Shown here: positions 55,746 to 64,000 of the stretch, in pieces
Layout: each line of letters starts with the position of its first letter
Position numbering within the stretch: position 1 is the first letter of the stretch
From: CAYWWY01 sp964462525
GTDB taxonomy: Bacteria > Thermotogota > Thermotogae > MWEM01
Direction of reading: 5' to 3'
DNA: 64,000 nt
NCBI GenBank assembly: GCA_964462525.1
Contig: CAYWWY010000001.1
Span: forward strand, 310,001 to 374,000
The notes under the pieces: model-generated
Told to the model about the DNA's origin: nothing
Databases searched by the model: none
What the model saw: the letters and a program-made list of their open reading frames with translations, nothing else
Program-made: the position numbers and the translations under genes

Positions 55746-55784
55746 TGAAAAAACCCGGGGGTTTGCTACCCCCGGTTTTTTTAA
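55746..55784. terminator. Bidirectional terminator between rubrerythrin and TrmH-like genes
   Basis: AAAAAACC(C)GGGGGT pairs with ACCCCCGGTTTTTT (one bulged C). A-rich on one side and T-rich on the other, it can stop transcription from both directions, and both neighbouring genes converge here. Confidence 0.92.
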
Positions 55785-55817
55785 AAGCTCGTTTTAAATT
55801 ATTGAATCGAATTATCT

Positions 55818-56663
55818 TTAAGGCTTTGATCTATTTGTTTCATGGTATCGGGAAATATGATACATCACAATCCCGCTTGCGACCGCTACATTCAAAGAGT
55901 CACACATCCCTTTCATTGGAATGGATATGGATTGAGAAACACAATCGTACCATTCTTTCGAAATTCCATATCGTTCGCTCCCGAAGATAACTGCAACTTT
56001 CGATTCGTACGGAAAGTGATCGAATGCGTTGGAAGAACGAGAATCGGTTAGCAACAACTGAAAGCCTTGGGTTTTGCACCAGGTGTATATGGATCGCACA
56101 TCTGACTCTATGATGGGAACGGAAAAAAGAGACCCTTGGCTTCCTTTGACCATTTTCGGATGGGTAATCCGAGCTCTGCGATTGCTAATCAATACTCCAA
56201 GAGCGCTACACCCGTCTGCGGTACGAACGATGGTACCGATATTCCCTGGAATCTCAACCCCATCCAAAACAATCAATTGGCTTTCAGAACTGGGTACTAG
56301 ATGCTCAAATGTTGAATGACGCCATCGCACAATCACAAGCATTCCATCAGGTTTCCCTCGATCCGTCATGGACAAGAAGGTTTTTTGAGAAACGCGAAAT
56401 GAAGGAACCCTTTGTTGAAGTAAGCGAATTAGCGTTTGCGCTTCTAAAGAGGTAGCTAGTTCCGGGCAAAAAAAGAAAGAGTCCAGTTGAGCGGCCTTTT
56501 GGATGGCTTTTTCAATCGCCCATATACCTTCCAGAACCATCAATTGATTGGGATTTGGTTTTGCGTTGTTGAGCAAAGACAACACCTGCTTGACCTTACC
56601 GTTCTTGGGCCCTGCTTCAATAATCGGGTAAAGAGACTGATCCATCCTACGGTTGTCTTTCAC
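55818..56663 (-). CDS. TrmH/SpoU-family RNA 2'-O-ribose methyltransferase
   Basis: A 281-residue SPOUT methyltransferase. An N-terminal substrate-binding domain (about 20-115) precedes the knotted domain. Motif 1 is DGVEIPGNIGTIVRTAD (about 135-150), motif 2 VIFGSERYGIS (about 226-236) and motif 3 IPMKGMCDSLNVAVA (about 249-263). These fit the 23S rRNA Gm2251 (RlmB) and TrmH group, but the target cannot be fixed. The start is GTG overlapping the ankyrin stop as GTGA; ATG at 56645 is possible. Confidence 0.9.
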   Translation of the reverse strand: MKDNRRMDQSLYPIIEAGPKNGKVKQVLSLLNNAKPNPNQLMVLEGIWAIEKAIQKAAQLDSFFFCPELATSLEAQTLIRLLQQRVPSFRVSQKTFLSMTDRGKPDGMLVIVRWRHSTFEHLVPSSESQLIVLDGVEIPGNIGTIVRTADGCSALGVLISNRRARITHPKMVKGSQGSLFSVPIIESDVRSIYTWCKTQGFQLLLTDSRSSNAFDHFPYESKVAVIFGSERYGISKEWYDCVSQSISIPMKGMCDSLNVAVASGIVMYHISRYHETNRSKP

Positions 56664-57550
56664 TGGCTTTGCCGAAGATACTCTTCTAGCTCTTTGTGCT
56701 GATTCTTCTTAGCAATGTCAAGGGGGGTTATCCCTAAATGATCCTGTAAATTGCAATTGACGCCAACACCTTTCAAAAACTGTACGACAGCCTTGTTGCC
56801 TTTCTCTGCAGCGTGGTGGATTACATTCCAACCCGCATTGTCAATACGAGTCAAGTCTGCCCCACCTTCAATAAGCGCGATCACAAATTGCATATGACCT
56901 TGTCTTGCTGCCAGAAAGAGAGGAACAATGCCCTCATCATCCGAAGGATTGGGATCCATTCCATGTGCGAGAAGGAGCTTTCCGACTTTCCAATGACCAT
57001 TATAAGAAGCCAAGTGAAGGGGTGTTATCCCGCGAATATTCTTAAGATCTGTTTCTATGGGCTTTGTAAGAATCATATGCGCGATTCCCTCATGGCCTTC
57101 TAGACAGGCAATGTGAAGAGGCGTATATCCAAAAGGATCTTTGGACATGAAGTCTGAATGCGCTTGTGAAAGGATCGTAAATCCCTCTTCAAAACCGCTA
57201 TCTGCACAAAGGAAGAAGACATTCCACCCAATCGCGTCTTTTTCGCCTAAAGAAGCCCCTTTTTGAATAAGCATATCAGTGATCTCAACGTTTTGAGAAA
57301 GAACAGCAACCATAATCGGGGTTTTGCCCAACCGGTTTTTTTGATTCAAGTCCACCCCGTGCTGGATCAAGAAATCGGCTGCTTCCCTTTGATTATGAGA
57401 AACGGCAGTATGCAAAGCTGTATCACCATCGCGATCTACTTCATCAAGAGGCAATCCAGAAAGAACGATCTGCCCTAGTTCATAGAGGTCACCCGCTTTA
57501 GCTGCAGCAAATAATCGGCTATCTACGGGATCAAATCGGAGTCCATCCAC
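56660..57550 (-). CDS. Ankyrin-repeat protein
   Basis: A 296-residue protein composed of about eight ankyrin repeats of 33 residues (for example GDTALHTAVSHNQREAADFL, then GYTPLHIACLEGHEGIAHMI). No signal peptide, membrane segment or extra domain is seen. Ankyrin repeats bind proteins, so this is probably a scaffold or inhibitor with an unknown partner. GTG start with GGGGTGA upstream. It is coupled to the methyltransferase gene, but no functional link is evident. Confidence 0.9.
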   Translation of the reverse strand: MDGLRFDPVDSRLFAAAKAGDLYELGQIVLSGLPLDEVDRDGDTALHTAVSHNQREAADFLIQHGVDLNQKNRLGKTPIMVAVLSQNVEITDMLIQKGASLGEKDAIGWNVFFLCADSGFEEGFTILSQAHSDFMSKDPFGYTPLHIACLEGHEGIAHMILTKPIETDLKNIRGITPLHLASYNGHWKVGKLLLAHGMDPNPSDDEGIVPLFLAARQGHMQFVIALIEGGADLTRIDNAGWNVIHHAAEKGNKAVVQFLKGVGVNCNLQDHLGITPLDIAKKNQHKELEEYLRQSQ

Positions 57551-57590
57551 GTGCTCACCCCTTTCTGGAAGGGTCTGACGTTATTATTCA

Positions 57591-57596
57591 ATTATA
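57591..57596 (-). promoter_or_regulatory. Extended -10 box of the ankyrin gene
   Basis: Minus strand TGTGATATAAT; a plausible -35 (TCAAAG) lies 18 bases further. It precedes the GTG start by about 40 bases. Confidence 0.55.
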
Positions 57597-57724
57597 TCAC
57601 ACTTCCTTGCAATTCTTTGAATATTCCATAACCAAAACCCGTGAAATGGGGCTTAGCTCTTGTTTTATTGCTTTGAACTCTATCCCGACTCAGACCTTTT
57701 TGAGGAAAAAAATAGCAAATCTGT

Positions 57725-57730
57725 TATAAT
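57725..57730 (+). promoter_or_regulatory. Extended -10 box of folE2
   Basis: TCTGTTATAAT: extended TGTTATAAT; TTGAGG lies 19 bases upstream as a possible -35. It decides that folE2 starts at 57763 rather than further upstream. Confidence 0.6.
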
Positions 57731-57762
57731 TGCATATAAAGTCATGGAGAAAGGCGATTCTT

Positions 57763-58542
57763 ATGTTGGCAGATATTCAGAACGAAAAGGATCACAGGCA
57801 AATTCCTTTGAACCGCGTCGGAGTACGGAATGTGCGATATCCGATTGTGTTGCGTGAAATGGATGGAGGCAGCCAAAATTCCATCGGCGTCTTCTCCTTA
57901 TCCGTAGATTTGCCTCGGGAATCCCGAGGTACGCATATGAGCCGATTCGTGGAAATCCTTCATAATCATGCTTCTAATATGGATTTAAGCAATATGCGGG
58001 GCATTCTCGAAGATATGAAAAGACACCTACATGCCAATGATGCTCATTTGGAAATGAGCTTCCCGTACTCCGTGCAAAAGGAATCTCCAATAACTCGCCT
58101 TTCCTGTTTGATGGTTATCGATTGCGGGTTTTTTGCTTCTTTGAATAATGACCACATGGACTTTGCGCTCCAAGTCCAAGTCCCTATTCAGACTCTATGC
58201 CCTTGTTCGAAAGCGATCAGCCAATTTGGCGCTCATAATCAGAAGGCATGGGTCTTTATCAAAGTAAAAACGAAAAAAATGATGTGGATAGAAGAACTGA
58301 TCGCGATAGCTCAAAAATCAGGGTCATCAGAGGTATATCCGCTATTGAAACGCGAGGATGAAAAATTCGTGACAGAGGAAGCCTATCTCCACCCAAAATT
58401 TGTGGAAGATGTCGCACGGGATGTGGCCCTTCAATTGCAGAAAGACGTACGGGTTCGTAGTTATCACATCCAAGCAATAAGTGATGAATCAATCCATGAT
58501 CATCAAGCTTGGGCAAGCATAATATGGGAGAACAATGAATGA
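57763..58542 (+). CDS. folE2: GTP cyclohydrolase FolE2 (type IB)
   Basis: A 259-residue enzyme of the FolE2/MptA family that makes dihydroneopterin triphosphate from GTP, the first step of folate synthesis. Family motifs: GVRNVRYPIV near residue 21, RGTHMSRFVEIL near 58-69 and CPCSKAISQFGAHNQ near 146-160, with the conserved cysteine. ATG 57763 has GGAGAAAGG upstream and lies downstream of the promoter. ATGA overlap joins it to the next gene. Confidence 0.94.
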   Translation: MLADIQNEKDHRQIPLNRVGVRNVRYPIVLREMDGGSQNSIGVFSLSVDLPRESRGTHMSRFVEILHNHASNMDLSNMRGILEDMKRHLHANDAHLEMSFPYSVQKESPITRLSCLMVIDCGFFASLNNDHMDFALQVQVPIQTLCPCSKAISQFGAHNQKAWVFIKVKTKKMMWIEELIAIAQKSGSSEVYPLLKREDEKFVTEEAYLHPKFVEDVARDVALQLQKDVRVRSYHIQAISDESIHDHQAWASIIWENNE

Positions 58543-60134
58543 ACGCTGTTGAATACCTTCCCAAAGAGGAGCAAGAATTTATTGATCGGAAGGGGCTGCT
58601 TGATGATTTTCAGCTGCGCACCCCTTATGGAAAATCTCATTTCGCGAATCGGACGCCTTTTTGCACCGGTCAGGAAGAAGCCGCGACAACTGCCTATGAA
58701 CATCTGTGTGTAATGGAAAATGAACTGAGCGAATCGATCTCATCATTGCATAAAGAAATGGAACCTTTGTCAACGATTACTCATTCCCTTTCATTGCTTG
58801 AATCAAGATCAGTCTTGCATGTGGTAGATTTATTTGAGATCAAAAAGTTTCTGTACCATTATCGAAGCTTTTATCTCCAACTGAGCCAATTCCCGAAAAC
58901 AACCAAAATAAGCCGATTGACACCCCTTCACGATCCGTGGGATGTCTTGGATCCCGAGCAAAGAGGAACCTTTTTTTTTCGGGTGGAAACCGACGCTGCG
59001 AAACAGCTTATATCGAAGATCCTTACAATTCAAAAAAAAATTAAGAACGCAATGGGGAAAAGAGCTCTTCTATTGAAGCAACAGTTTGACATAGATCTCA
59101 AACATACGCACGAGTTTGTGATTCCTCGAAACGACATACGAAAAAACCCTCTTTTGCGAACAGGGTTGGTTGCGCTTAAGAAAGAAACTGCCTATTCCTA
59201 TGTTTTTGAACTGATAGGGGATGAAACTGTCTATCCGATGAAACAAGAACAAGATCAACTCGAAATCCAATTAGAAGAGGAAGAAAACCGTTATATCACC
59301 AGAGTTTCTCATCGCCTTTTTGAACATGCCGACAACCTTATCAACCATGTCAAATGGGTCGGGATTTTGGATTTTCAGTTTTCGTGCATTCTCTGGAAGC
59401 AGAAGTGGAATGGTACGTACCCAAAAATCCTTGCTCCTAGAAATCCAATTGTCATACGAGAGGGTCGATCGATTCCGATGCTACGCGAGTGCGCAGAACG
59501 AAAAAGGCCCTATGATTGCTTAGACCTGGAGCTGGCATATGGAGTAACCTTAATTACTGGTGCAAATATGGGGGGGAAAACCGAAGCGCTGAAGGCAATC
59601 GGTCAATTGGTTTTCCTTTGCGCTATGGGCATTCCAATTCCTGCGAAAAAGTTGGAAACCCCTCTTTTCAAAGGAATTCGAAGCGTGTATCGCACCAAAG
59701 AAGAAGCCGGATTGAGCGGTTTTGGGATGGAGATCTCCCGGACAACCTCCGCGCTCCATCGAAGAAGAGATCGGCTGATTTTGATTGACGAGTTTGGTTC
59801 GACAACTCAACCTTCTGAAGGGGAAGCGCTTGCGGTCGCATTGGCTGCATTTTTCCAAAAACACCCAGATGCTCTTGTCGTTTTTGTCACCCATTTTTCC
59901 CGATTAATCCCAATAGTTCCAAACTCCTATTATACGGGAATGCTCAAAGAGGGGTTTCCGGAACATCTGCCCCCATATGAAGTCAGTCTTTGGATTGATC
60001 ATACCCTCCGGCCGATCCGTTCCAGCAAAATCCCCCAAGTTGCTTTCGTAATCGCTCAGGCGTTGGGCTTACCTGACGAAATTATAGAAACAGCCAAAAC
60101 CACGAGAGAAGGAAAGGAGCAGTCGCGTGTCTGA
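58539..60134 (+). CDS. MutS-related ATPase, KamC-like
   Basis: A 531-residue protein. The first 300 residues are helical with a lever-like coiled coil (about 155-290). The last 200 form a MutS-type ABC ATPase: Walker A ITGANMGGKTEA (about 340-347), Walker B LILIDEFGSTT near 411-421 and a histidine in FVTHFS. It lacks the mismatch-recognition domain of MutS and the Smr domain of MutS2. This is the layout of KamC, the ATPase of the aminomutase reactivase. No KamB or aminomutase lies here. It is coupled to folE2 and mrp. Confidence 0.72.
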   Translation: MNAVEYLPKEEQEFIDRKGLLDDFQLRTPYGKSHFANRTPFCTGQEEAATTAYEHLCVMENELSESISSLHKEMEPLSTITHSLSLLESRSVLHVVDLFEIKKFLYHYRSFYLQLSQFPKTTKISRLTPLHDPWDVLDPEQRGTFFFRVETDAAKQLISKILTIQKKIKNAMGKRALLLKQQFDIDLKHTHEFVIPRNDIRKNPLLRTGLVALKKETAYSYVFELIGDETVYPMKQEQDQLEIQLEEEENRYITRVSHRLFEHADNLINHVKWVGILDFQFSCILWKQKWNGTYPKILAPRNPIVIREGRSIPMLRECAERKRPYDCLDLELAYGVTLITGANMGGKTEALKAIGQLVFLCAMGIPIPAKKLETPLFKGIRSVYRTKEEAGLSGFGMEISRTTSALHRRRDRLILIDEFGSTTQPSEGEALAVALAAFFQKHPDALVVFVTHFSRLIPIVPNSYYTGMLKEGFPEHLPPYEVSLWIDHTLRPIRSSKIPQVAFVIAQALGLPDEIIETAKTTREGKEQSRV

Positions 60135-60957
60135 AGAAAACCATAACCAACTCCGGATTCGCCATCGAATTATGGTTCTAAGCGGTAAAGGGGGTGTTGG
60201 AAAAACCACGGTTTCTGTAAATCTTGCATGCGCCCTTGCACAGGAAGGGTTTCGTGTAGGGTTGTTGGATTCAGATATTCACGGACCCAATGTTCCCAAG
60301 ATGCTAGGAATTTCGGACCATAAGTTGCATACGGATGAGAACGAATATGCTATACCCATCCAAGTATATCATAATCTATCTGTCATATCTGTTGCCAACC
60401 TCATTCCACAAGATCAACCCATTATTTGGAGAGGACCCATGAAAATGAAAGCCTTGGAGCAACTTATTCATCAAACGCGTTGGGGAGAACTTGATTTTTT
60501 AATCGTCGATTCTCCTCCGGGAACAGGTGATGAACCGTTAAGTGTAATCCAACAATTACAAACTCTTGACGGAGCCATTATTGTTACAACTCCACAGGAA
60601 GTCGCCATGATGGATGCCCGAAGGTCAGCAACTTTTATTCGAAAACTGGGTGTTCCTATTCTGGGTATTGTTGAGAATATGAGCCATTTCCAGTGCTCCA
60701 ATTGCCATAAAATCCAGTCCTTTTTTGGTGAAGGAGGCGGAACAAAGCTTGCAGAAGAATTCGGATCCGTTCTGTTGGGCAAAATTCCTTTGGATCCATA
60801 TTTATCTCTTTCGAGTGACCATGGAAAACCCCCCGTCTTCTTCCAGAGAGAGAGTATGGTAGTAACGATTTTTATAGAAATCGCCGGAACAATCCTTGAG
60901 AGGCTTGATCCACAAGAATCCAGAACAAAAAAAACGCTTCAGGATAGGGTAGAGTGA
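60127..60957 (+). CDS. mrp: Mrp/NBP35-family iron-sulfur carrier ATPase
   Basis: A 276-residue P-loop ATPase. The deviant Walker A is GKGGVGKTT (20-28), then DSDIHGPNVPKMLG near 55-68 and VDSPPGTGDEP near 122-132. The CxxC that binds a transferable 4Fe-4S cluster is in HFQCSNCHK near 190. GTG start with AAGGAG upstream; the start overlaps the previous stop. It would load Fe-S clusters on apoproteins. Confidence 0.93.
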   Translation: MSEENHNQLRIRHRIMVLSGKGGVGKTTVSVNLACALAQEGFRVGLLDSDIHGPNVPKMLGISDHKLHTDENEYAIPIQVYHNLSVISVANLIPQDQPIIWRGPMKMKALEQLIHQTRWGELDFLIVDSPPGTGDEPLSVIQQLQTLDGAIIVTTPQEVAMMDARRSATFIRKLGVPILGIVENMSHFQCSNCHKIQSFFGEGGGTKLAEEFGSVLLGKIPLDPYLSLSSDHGKPPVFFQRESMVVTIFIEIAGTILERLDPQESRTKKTLQDRVE

Positions 60958-60961
60958 TTGT

Positions 60962-61447
60962 GTGAAAAAGAATGAAGAAGCAAAAGTCCCGATCGCAACT
61001 TTGATTGGTGGTTCTTTCCTATCTATTTTGGCCCTTTTTATTGGATTGATCGGTTTGGCCATATTTATGGGTATCTTTCTTGCTGGAGATATGTTTGATA
61101 CTCTTCTCGGGATTAACTTGTATCAATCCCGATGGATTCCATCTTTATTTGGTGCGTTAATCCTCGGCGGGCTATGCTTGCATGCCGGTGTAATGATTGA
61201 GTTAGGTCGAATGAGACCCTTTATCTCCTATGCTCTGAGTTTTTTGGTTTTTTCCGCTTCTTTAGGCATGCAGCTGTATAATACATTCCGCCTTGGATTT
61301 CAATGGCTGGGAAGAGAACTGCTCCAAAATCAGTCGGCCGCTAATGACCGTTGGTTCCAATACTTGGGGATCGCCCTGTTGGCTTTCGGGTTTATTTTGG
61401 TTGTATATACGGGCGGTCTTACCTTCCGAAAGAGGCAGAATACCTGA
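60962..61447 (+). CDS. Hypothetical four-helix membrane protein
   Basis: A 161-residue protein with four predicted membrane helices (about 10-40, 58-80, 85-108 and 130-153). GTG start four bases after the mrp stop; the ribosome site is weak. I do not recognise the family. Stop and next start overlap as TGATG, so it is coupled to the secreted TPR/propeller gene and may act with it. Confidence 0.7.
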   Translation: MKKNEEAKVPIATLIGGSFLSILALFIGLIGLAIFMGIFLAGDMFDTLLGINLYQSRWIPSLFGALILGGLCLHAGVMIELGRMRPFISYALSFLVFSASLGMQLYNTFRLGFQWLGRELLQNQSAANDRWFQYLGIALLAFGFILVVYTGGLTFRKRQNT

Positions 61448-63264
61448 TGAAGGTTTTTTCCTTGCTTTTTTGCGTCTGGATCGCGACCATATTGCCGATG
61501 TTTGGATCGGACCCTTCCTATACGATCGAAGACTATCTTAGGTCTGTACCAGTACAAGAGCGATCAAGATATCATTTTTCAAATGCAATCGAAAGCTGGG
61601 GTTTGGGAAACCTTGACGCGGCAAAAAACCACATTGACCAAGCGTTCCTTACCCCTATGTATCCGCAAGATATCGCAAAAATCTGGTATTTTCTGGCCAA
61701 GTTGTACATCGAGTCTGGAGAGGCTCGTCAAGCGGTTGAGAGTCTGAACAACGTCTTATTGATTGAACCCGATCGGACGGAAATTCTGATCTTGTTGCGA
61801 ACCCTACGTTCTTTCTTCGAAGACCCAGCAATCGACAACCCAATCATTGGTCTTGAATACCATCGTGATATTCAAGGATATCAAAACTCATTTGAGATCT
61901 TTTATAACCCTGTAGCTACCGAAATATTCCAAGAAAAATTTTATATCCTGGATCGAGCGAACGCATCCATTCTTGTGGTTCATGGTCAAGAACAACGTAT
62001 CCATCTTATTGATATGCCTTCTCCTTCTGCCATGGCAATCGATCGGTTTTCGGGACGCTTGTATATTTCAGACATTGAAATGGGGGTTATCCAGGCGTTT
62101 GACGCGAACACGCTTGAACCGCTCCACAGCTTCTCGGGGTTTTTCCGCCCTTTTATCCAAGCAGTTGATCGAATTGGGAACCTATATGTTCTTGATCCTC
62201 CGAAAAATATGGTGCAAGTAATCTCTTCAGAAGGGAAGCTCGTTCGTAATCTTTTTTTGAGCGAAGGATACCATGTGCGGGTTGTTAACCAAGTTCGTGT
62301 AAGCCCCAAATATATTGTTTTTCAAGACTTATCCCTAAGAGCCTATCGAGTCTTCCGATATCCTTCCTTTGAAGAAGAACGCCTCATTCCTTTTCCAAAC
62401 CGAGTTCTTCCTGTGGTTGGAGAAATTGATCACGATCACAATCTGATCACCATCGGATCCGATGGAATCATGAGATCGATTTCGCTTGAAAACCCTGAAC
62501 TAGGGTACAAACTGATTGATACTTCAATGATTGACCTGATTGGAATGAGTGACTTGGACATTGTCCCTCCTTTGATCACCATGACAGACTTTCATAGTAG
62601 TTCGGTAAAAAGTTTCCATCTGCTTAAACAAAATCCAAACGCAATTACCTTAATTGATGGTCTGGAAGTTGTCGAAAACCAAATGCACATTTCATTCCGC
62701 GTTATTGATCGCTCGGGCAGAGAAATGGAAATCATCCACCCTTTCCTTCGAGTTATAGATGCAGGTGGATTTGTACCCTTCTCCCCAGGGTTCATATCAA
62801 CCCCAGTTCGAATTTGGGAATATGATCATGGCCGTACGTTTTTTGAGCAGGAATTGCAAACCCTCAATCGGAATCAAACCAACATTGTATTCTGGAGATA
62901 TGATGGATATGCATACGTTGAGGAGAACGTTCTTCCATCGATGCTTGCAAAAAATGTCCGACTGTTCATCGAAAGCAATATGTTCCTGCCTCAATCTGTC
63001 CAACGATTGGCCCATATGACTGGAGGGGGCATTATCACGTCAGATCTTTATCCTCATGCCCTTCGATATTTTCAATCGATCCCTGAAAAGATGGTTCGGT
63101 ATGTACGGTACGATCTTTTGCTCCCGTTTCAAGGGATCAAAACTGCCACGATTAGTGTTCAAATAGGCGGACTGGATTACTCCGACTCAATCTATTATGT
63201 CAACTATATGATTCCCTCTTTGAAAGAAAGCTTGATTGGGACCGTGGAATCAAGGGCTCCGTGA
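61447..63264 (+). CDS. Secreted TPR and beta-propeller (NHL-like) protein
   Basis: A 605-residue protein. The signal peptide covers about residues 1-20. TPR-like repeats lie at about 40-115 (SNAIESWGLGNLDAAKNHID, then YIESGEARQAVESLNNV). Next come NHL/SMP-30-like propeller repeats (about 165-360; for example AIDRFSGRLYISDIE and RIGNLYVLDPPKN). The C-terminal 200 residues read as a von Willebrand-like or Ig-like part (VRLFIESNMFLPQSVQRLAHMTGGGI). No enzymatic motif. A surface or periplasmic interaction role is likely. Confidence 0.78.
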   Translation: MKVFSLLFCVWIATILPMFGSDPSYTIEDYLRSVPVQERSRYHFSNAIESWGLGNLDAAKNHIDQAFLTPMYPQDIAKIWYFLAKLYIESGEARQAVESLNNVLLIEPDRTEILILLRTLRSFFEDPAIDNPIIGLEYHRDIQGYQNSFEIFYNPVATEIFQEKFYILDRANASILVVHGQEQRIHLIDMPSPSAMAIDRFSGRLYISDIEMGVIQAFDANTLEPLHSFSGFFRPFIQAVDRIGNLYVLDPPKNMVQVISSEGKLVRNLFLSEGYHVRVVNQVRVSPKYIVFQDLSLRAYRVFRYPSFEEERLIPFPNRVLPVVGEIDHDHNLITIGSDGIMRSISLENPELGYKLIDTSMIDLIGMSDLDIVPPLITMTDFHSSSVKSFHLLKQNPNAITLIDGLEVVENQMHISFRVIDRSGREMEIIHPFLRVIDAGGFVPFSPGFISTPVRIWEYDHGRTFFEQELQTLNRNQTNIVFWRYDGYAYVEENVLPSMLAKNVRLFIESNMFLPQSVQRLAHMTGGGIITSDLYPHALRYFQSIPEKMVRYVRYDLLLPFQGIKTATISVQIGGLDYSDSIYYVNYMIPSLKESLIGTVESRAP

Positions 63265-63276
63265 AGGAGGAACGAT

Positions 63277-63855
63277 ATGCCCGATTATACTGAGGATCTC
63301 AAAAAAACCATACCAAAACTACAGTTCTCGGCTCGTCAACTTGAATCACCTAAAGAAGACGATCGCGCACCCACAAAAACGAAGAACGCTCGTCGATATG
63401 CATCGGAGCTAAATGAAGCCAATCGGATCTTTCAAGATGGAGAGATTGATCGGAGCATTCAATTGTATTCCGATCTTTTGGAATCCTATCCCGAAGAACC
63501 TCTGGTATACTACAATATGGCTATTGCATTGATGGAAAAAGAGAACTTTCCTTTAGCGATCAAACTGTTCAACCACCTTCAAAAACTGGGTTTTGAAGAA
63601 CCACGTGTTTGGATTGGAATCGGATATTGCCAAATCAAGGAAGGGCGTTATGACGAGGCTTTTGCAAGTTTCTCCAACGTGGGAGAAAACCAAGAAGGCT
63701 TCGTTGAATCTACGATCGGGAAAGTTTTCGCGCTTGTTCTTGAATCGAAGCTGGCAGAAGTAGACCCACTTCTTGATCAACTGCAGCAAAGAGGCGTCTG
63801 GAACCAAGAATTGGCCTTAATCCAAAAGATAATGAAAAAGAAAAACAGAGGCTAA
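63277..63855 (+). CDS. TPR-repeat protein
   Basis: A 192-residue cytosolic protein with about three TPR units (about 45-150), including YYNMAIALMEKENFPLAIKLF and VWIGIGYCQIKEGRYDEAFAS. The first 45 residues are charged and disordered. No signal peptide. GGAGGAA lies before the ATG. It probably acts as an adaptor, perhaps with the preceding TPR/propeller protein. Confidence 0.82.
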   Translation: MPDYTEDLKKTIPKLQFSARQLESPKEDDRAPTKTKNARRYASELNEANRIFQDGEIDRSIQLYSDLLESYPEEPLVYYNMAIALMEKENFPLAIKLFNHLQKLGFEEPRVWIGIGYCQIKEGRYDEAFASFSNVGENQEGFVESTIGKVFALVLESKLAEVDPLLDQLQQRGVWNQELALIQKIMKKKNRG

Positions 63856-63857
63856 TC

Positions 63858-64000
63858 ATGCAATGGGAAATCATTAGCTTTGGAAGCCATAAAACAGATT
63901 TCATCAACCGAGGAGTTGCGCAATATCAAAAATGGATAGTTCCATATATTCGAGTCACGGATCGAAACCTCCCATCGGGTGGTGACTTACGCACTCATGC
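63858..64000 (+). CDS. rlmH: Probable rlmH, 23S rRNA methyltransferase (5' part only)
   Basis: 47 codons before the window edge. MQWEIISFGSHKTDFINRGV and YQKWIVPYIRV match the start of RlmH (SPOUT), which methylates pseudouridine 1915. The catalytic knot lies outside the window, so the call is moderate. ATG is two bases after the TPR gene stop. Confidence 0.55.
   Translation, partial: MQWEIISFGSHKTDFINRGVAQYQKWIVPYIRVTDRNLPSGGDLRTH

Noticed and set aside
1..64000. CRISPR arrays, insertion sequences, prophage or integrated elements
   Set aside because: No spaced direct repeats, transposase, integrase with att-like repeats, or phage structural genes were found; the only recombinase looks like a housekeeping Xer.

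Overview
This 64 kb window reads as a chromosomal segment of a member of the Thermotogota, moderately low in G+C by eye. The support is inferential. It includes a pullulanase whose length and domain order match the Thermotoga PulA type, and a trehalose/maltose-type sugar ABC transporter whose binding protein has a plain signal peptide. It also includes an oligopeptide/oligosaccharide ABC operon, a TrmB with a long C-terminal extension, FolE2 in place of FolE1, a TldD/PmbA pair, a heterodimeric ABC exporter of the TM287/TM288 type, and a PEGA-repeat envelope protein. I cannot fix the genus. A run of exactly 100 N at 45996-46095 marks a scaffold gap, so this is a draft genome or MAG. No rRNA, tRNA, CRISPR array, insertion sequence or prophage was seen.

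Layout. 1-4955 (minus): FAD-dependent dehydrogenase (cut by the window edge), AhpD-like protein, PEGA-repeat protein, HtrA-type protease. 4956-5390: the only gene-free stretch over 300 bases; it holds a promoter with a LacI-type operator. 5391-8714 (plus): leader ORF and sugar ABC transporter. 8853-14894 (minus): secreted thioredoxin-like protein and CcdA behind a CsoR-like palindrome, then RluD-type pseudouridine synthase and SMC. 15172-24231 (plus): pullulanase, metallo-beta-lactamase-fold hydrolase, five-gene family-5 ABC transporter. 24242-30226 (plus): rsmH-ftsL-ftsI, Lhr-like helicase, rsmE. 30254-38829 (minus): rpmF and YceD, ABC exporter pair, XerC-type recombinase, M24 peptidase, Na+(K+)/H+ antiporter. 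39045-55728 (plus): tldD-pmbA, gltX-trmB, a lipase-like gene broken by the gap, rnc, a radical SAM protein, a TolC-like protein, a FliK-like protein with an FlhB-like partner, folC, ruvA and rubrerythrin. 55818-57550 (minus): TrmH-family methyltransferase and an ankyrin protein. 57763-64000 (plus): folE2, a MutS/KamC-like ATPase, an Mrp ATPase, a membrane protein, a TPR/beta-propeller secreted protein, a TPR protein and the start of a probable rlmH.

Genes are tightly packed, with many ATGA, GTGA, TAATG and TGATG overlaps, so most clusters look translationally coupled. Many promoters share an extended -10 of the form TGnTATAAT. Functionally the window joins alpha-glucan use (pullulanase plus sugar import), envelope quality control (HtrA, PEGA, CcdA/thioredoxin, FtsI), ribosome and RNA maturation (RluD, RsmH, RsmE, L32, RNase III, TrmB, TrmH, RlmH) and folate synthesis (FolC, FolE2).

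The most notable points are these: the FlhB-like ORF after the FliK-like gene has no start codon and lies in the -1 frame at a GGGG run; an SD-led 16-codon leader ORF overlaps the sugar permease start; several promoters carry palindromes with no regulator gene in the window; and a KamC/MutS-like ATPase sits in a folE2-mrp operon without any aminomutase. None of these alone proves a new system.
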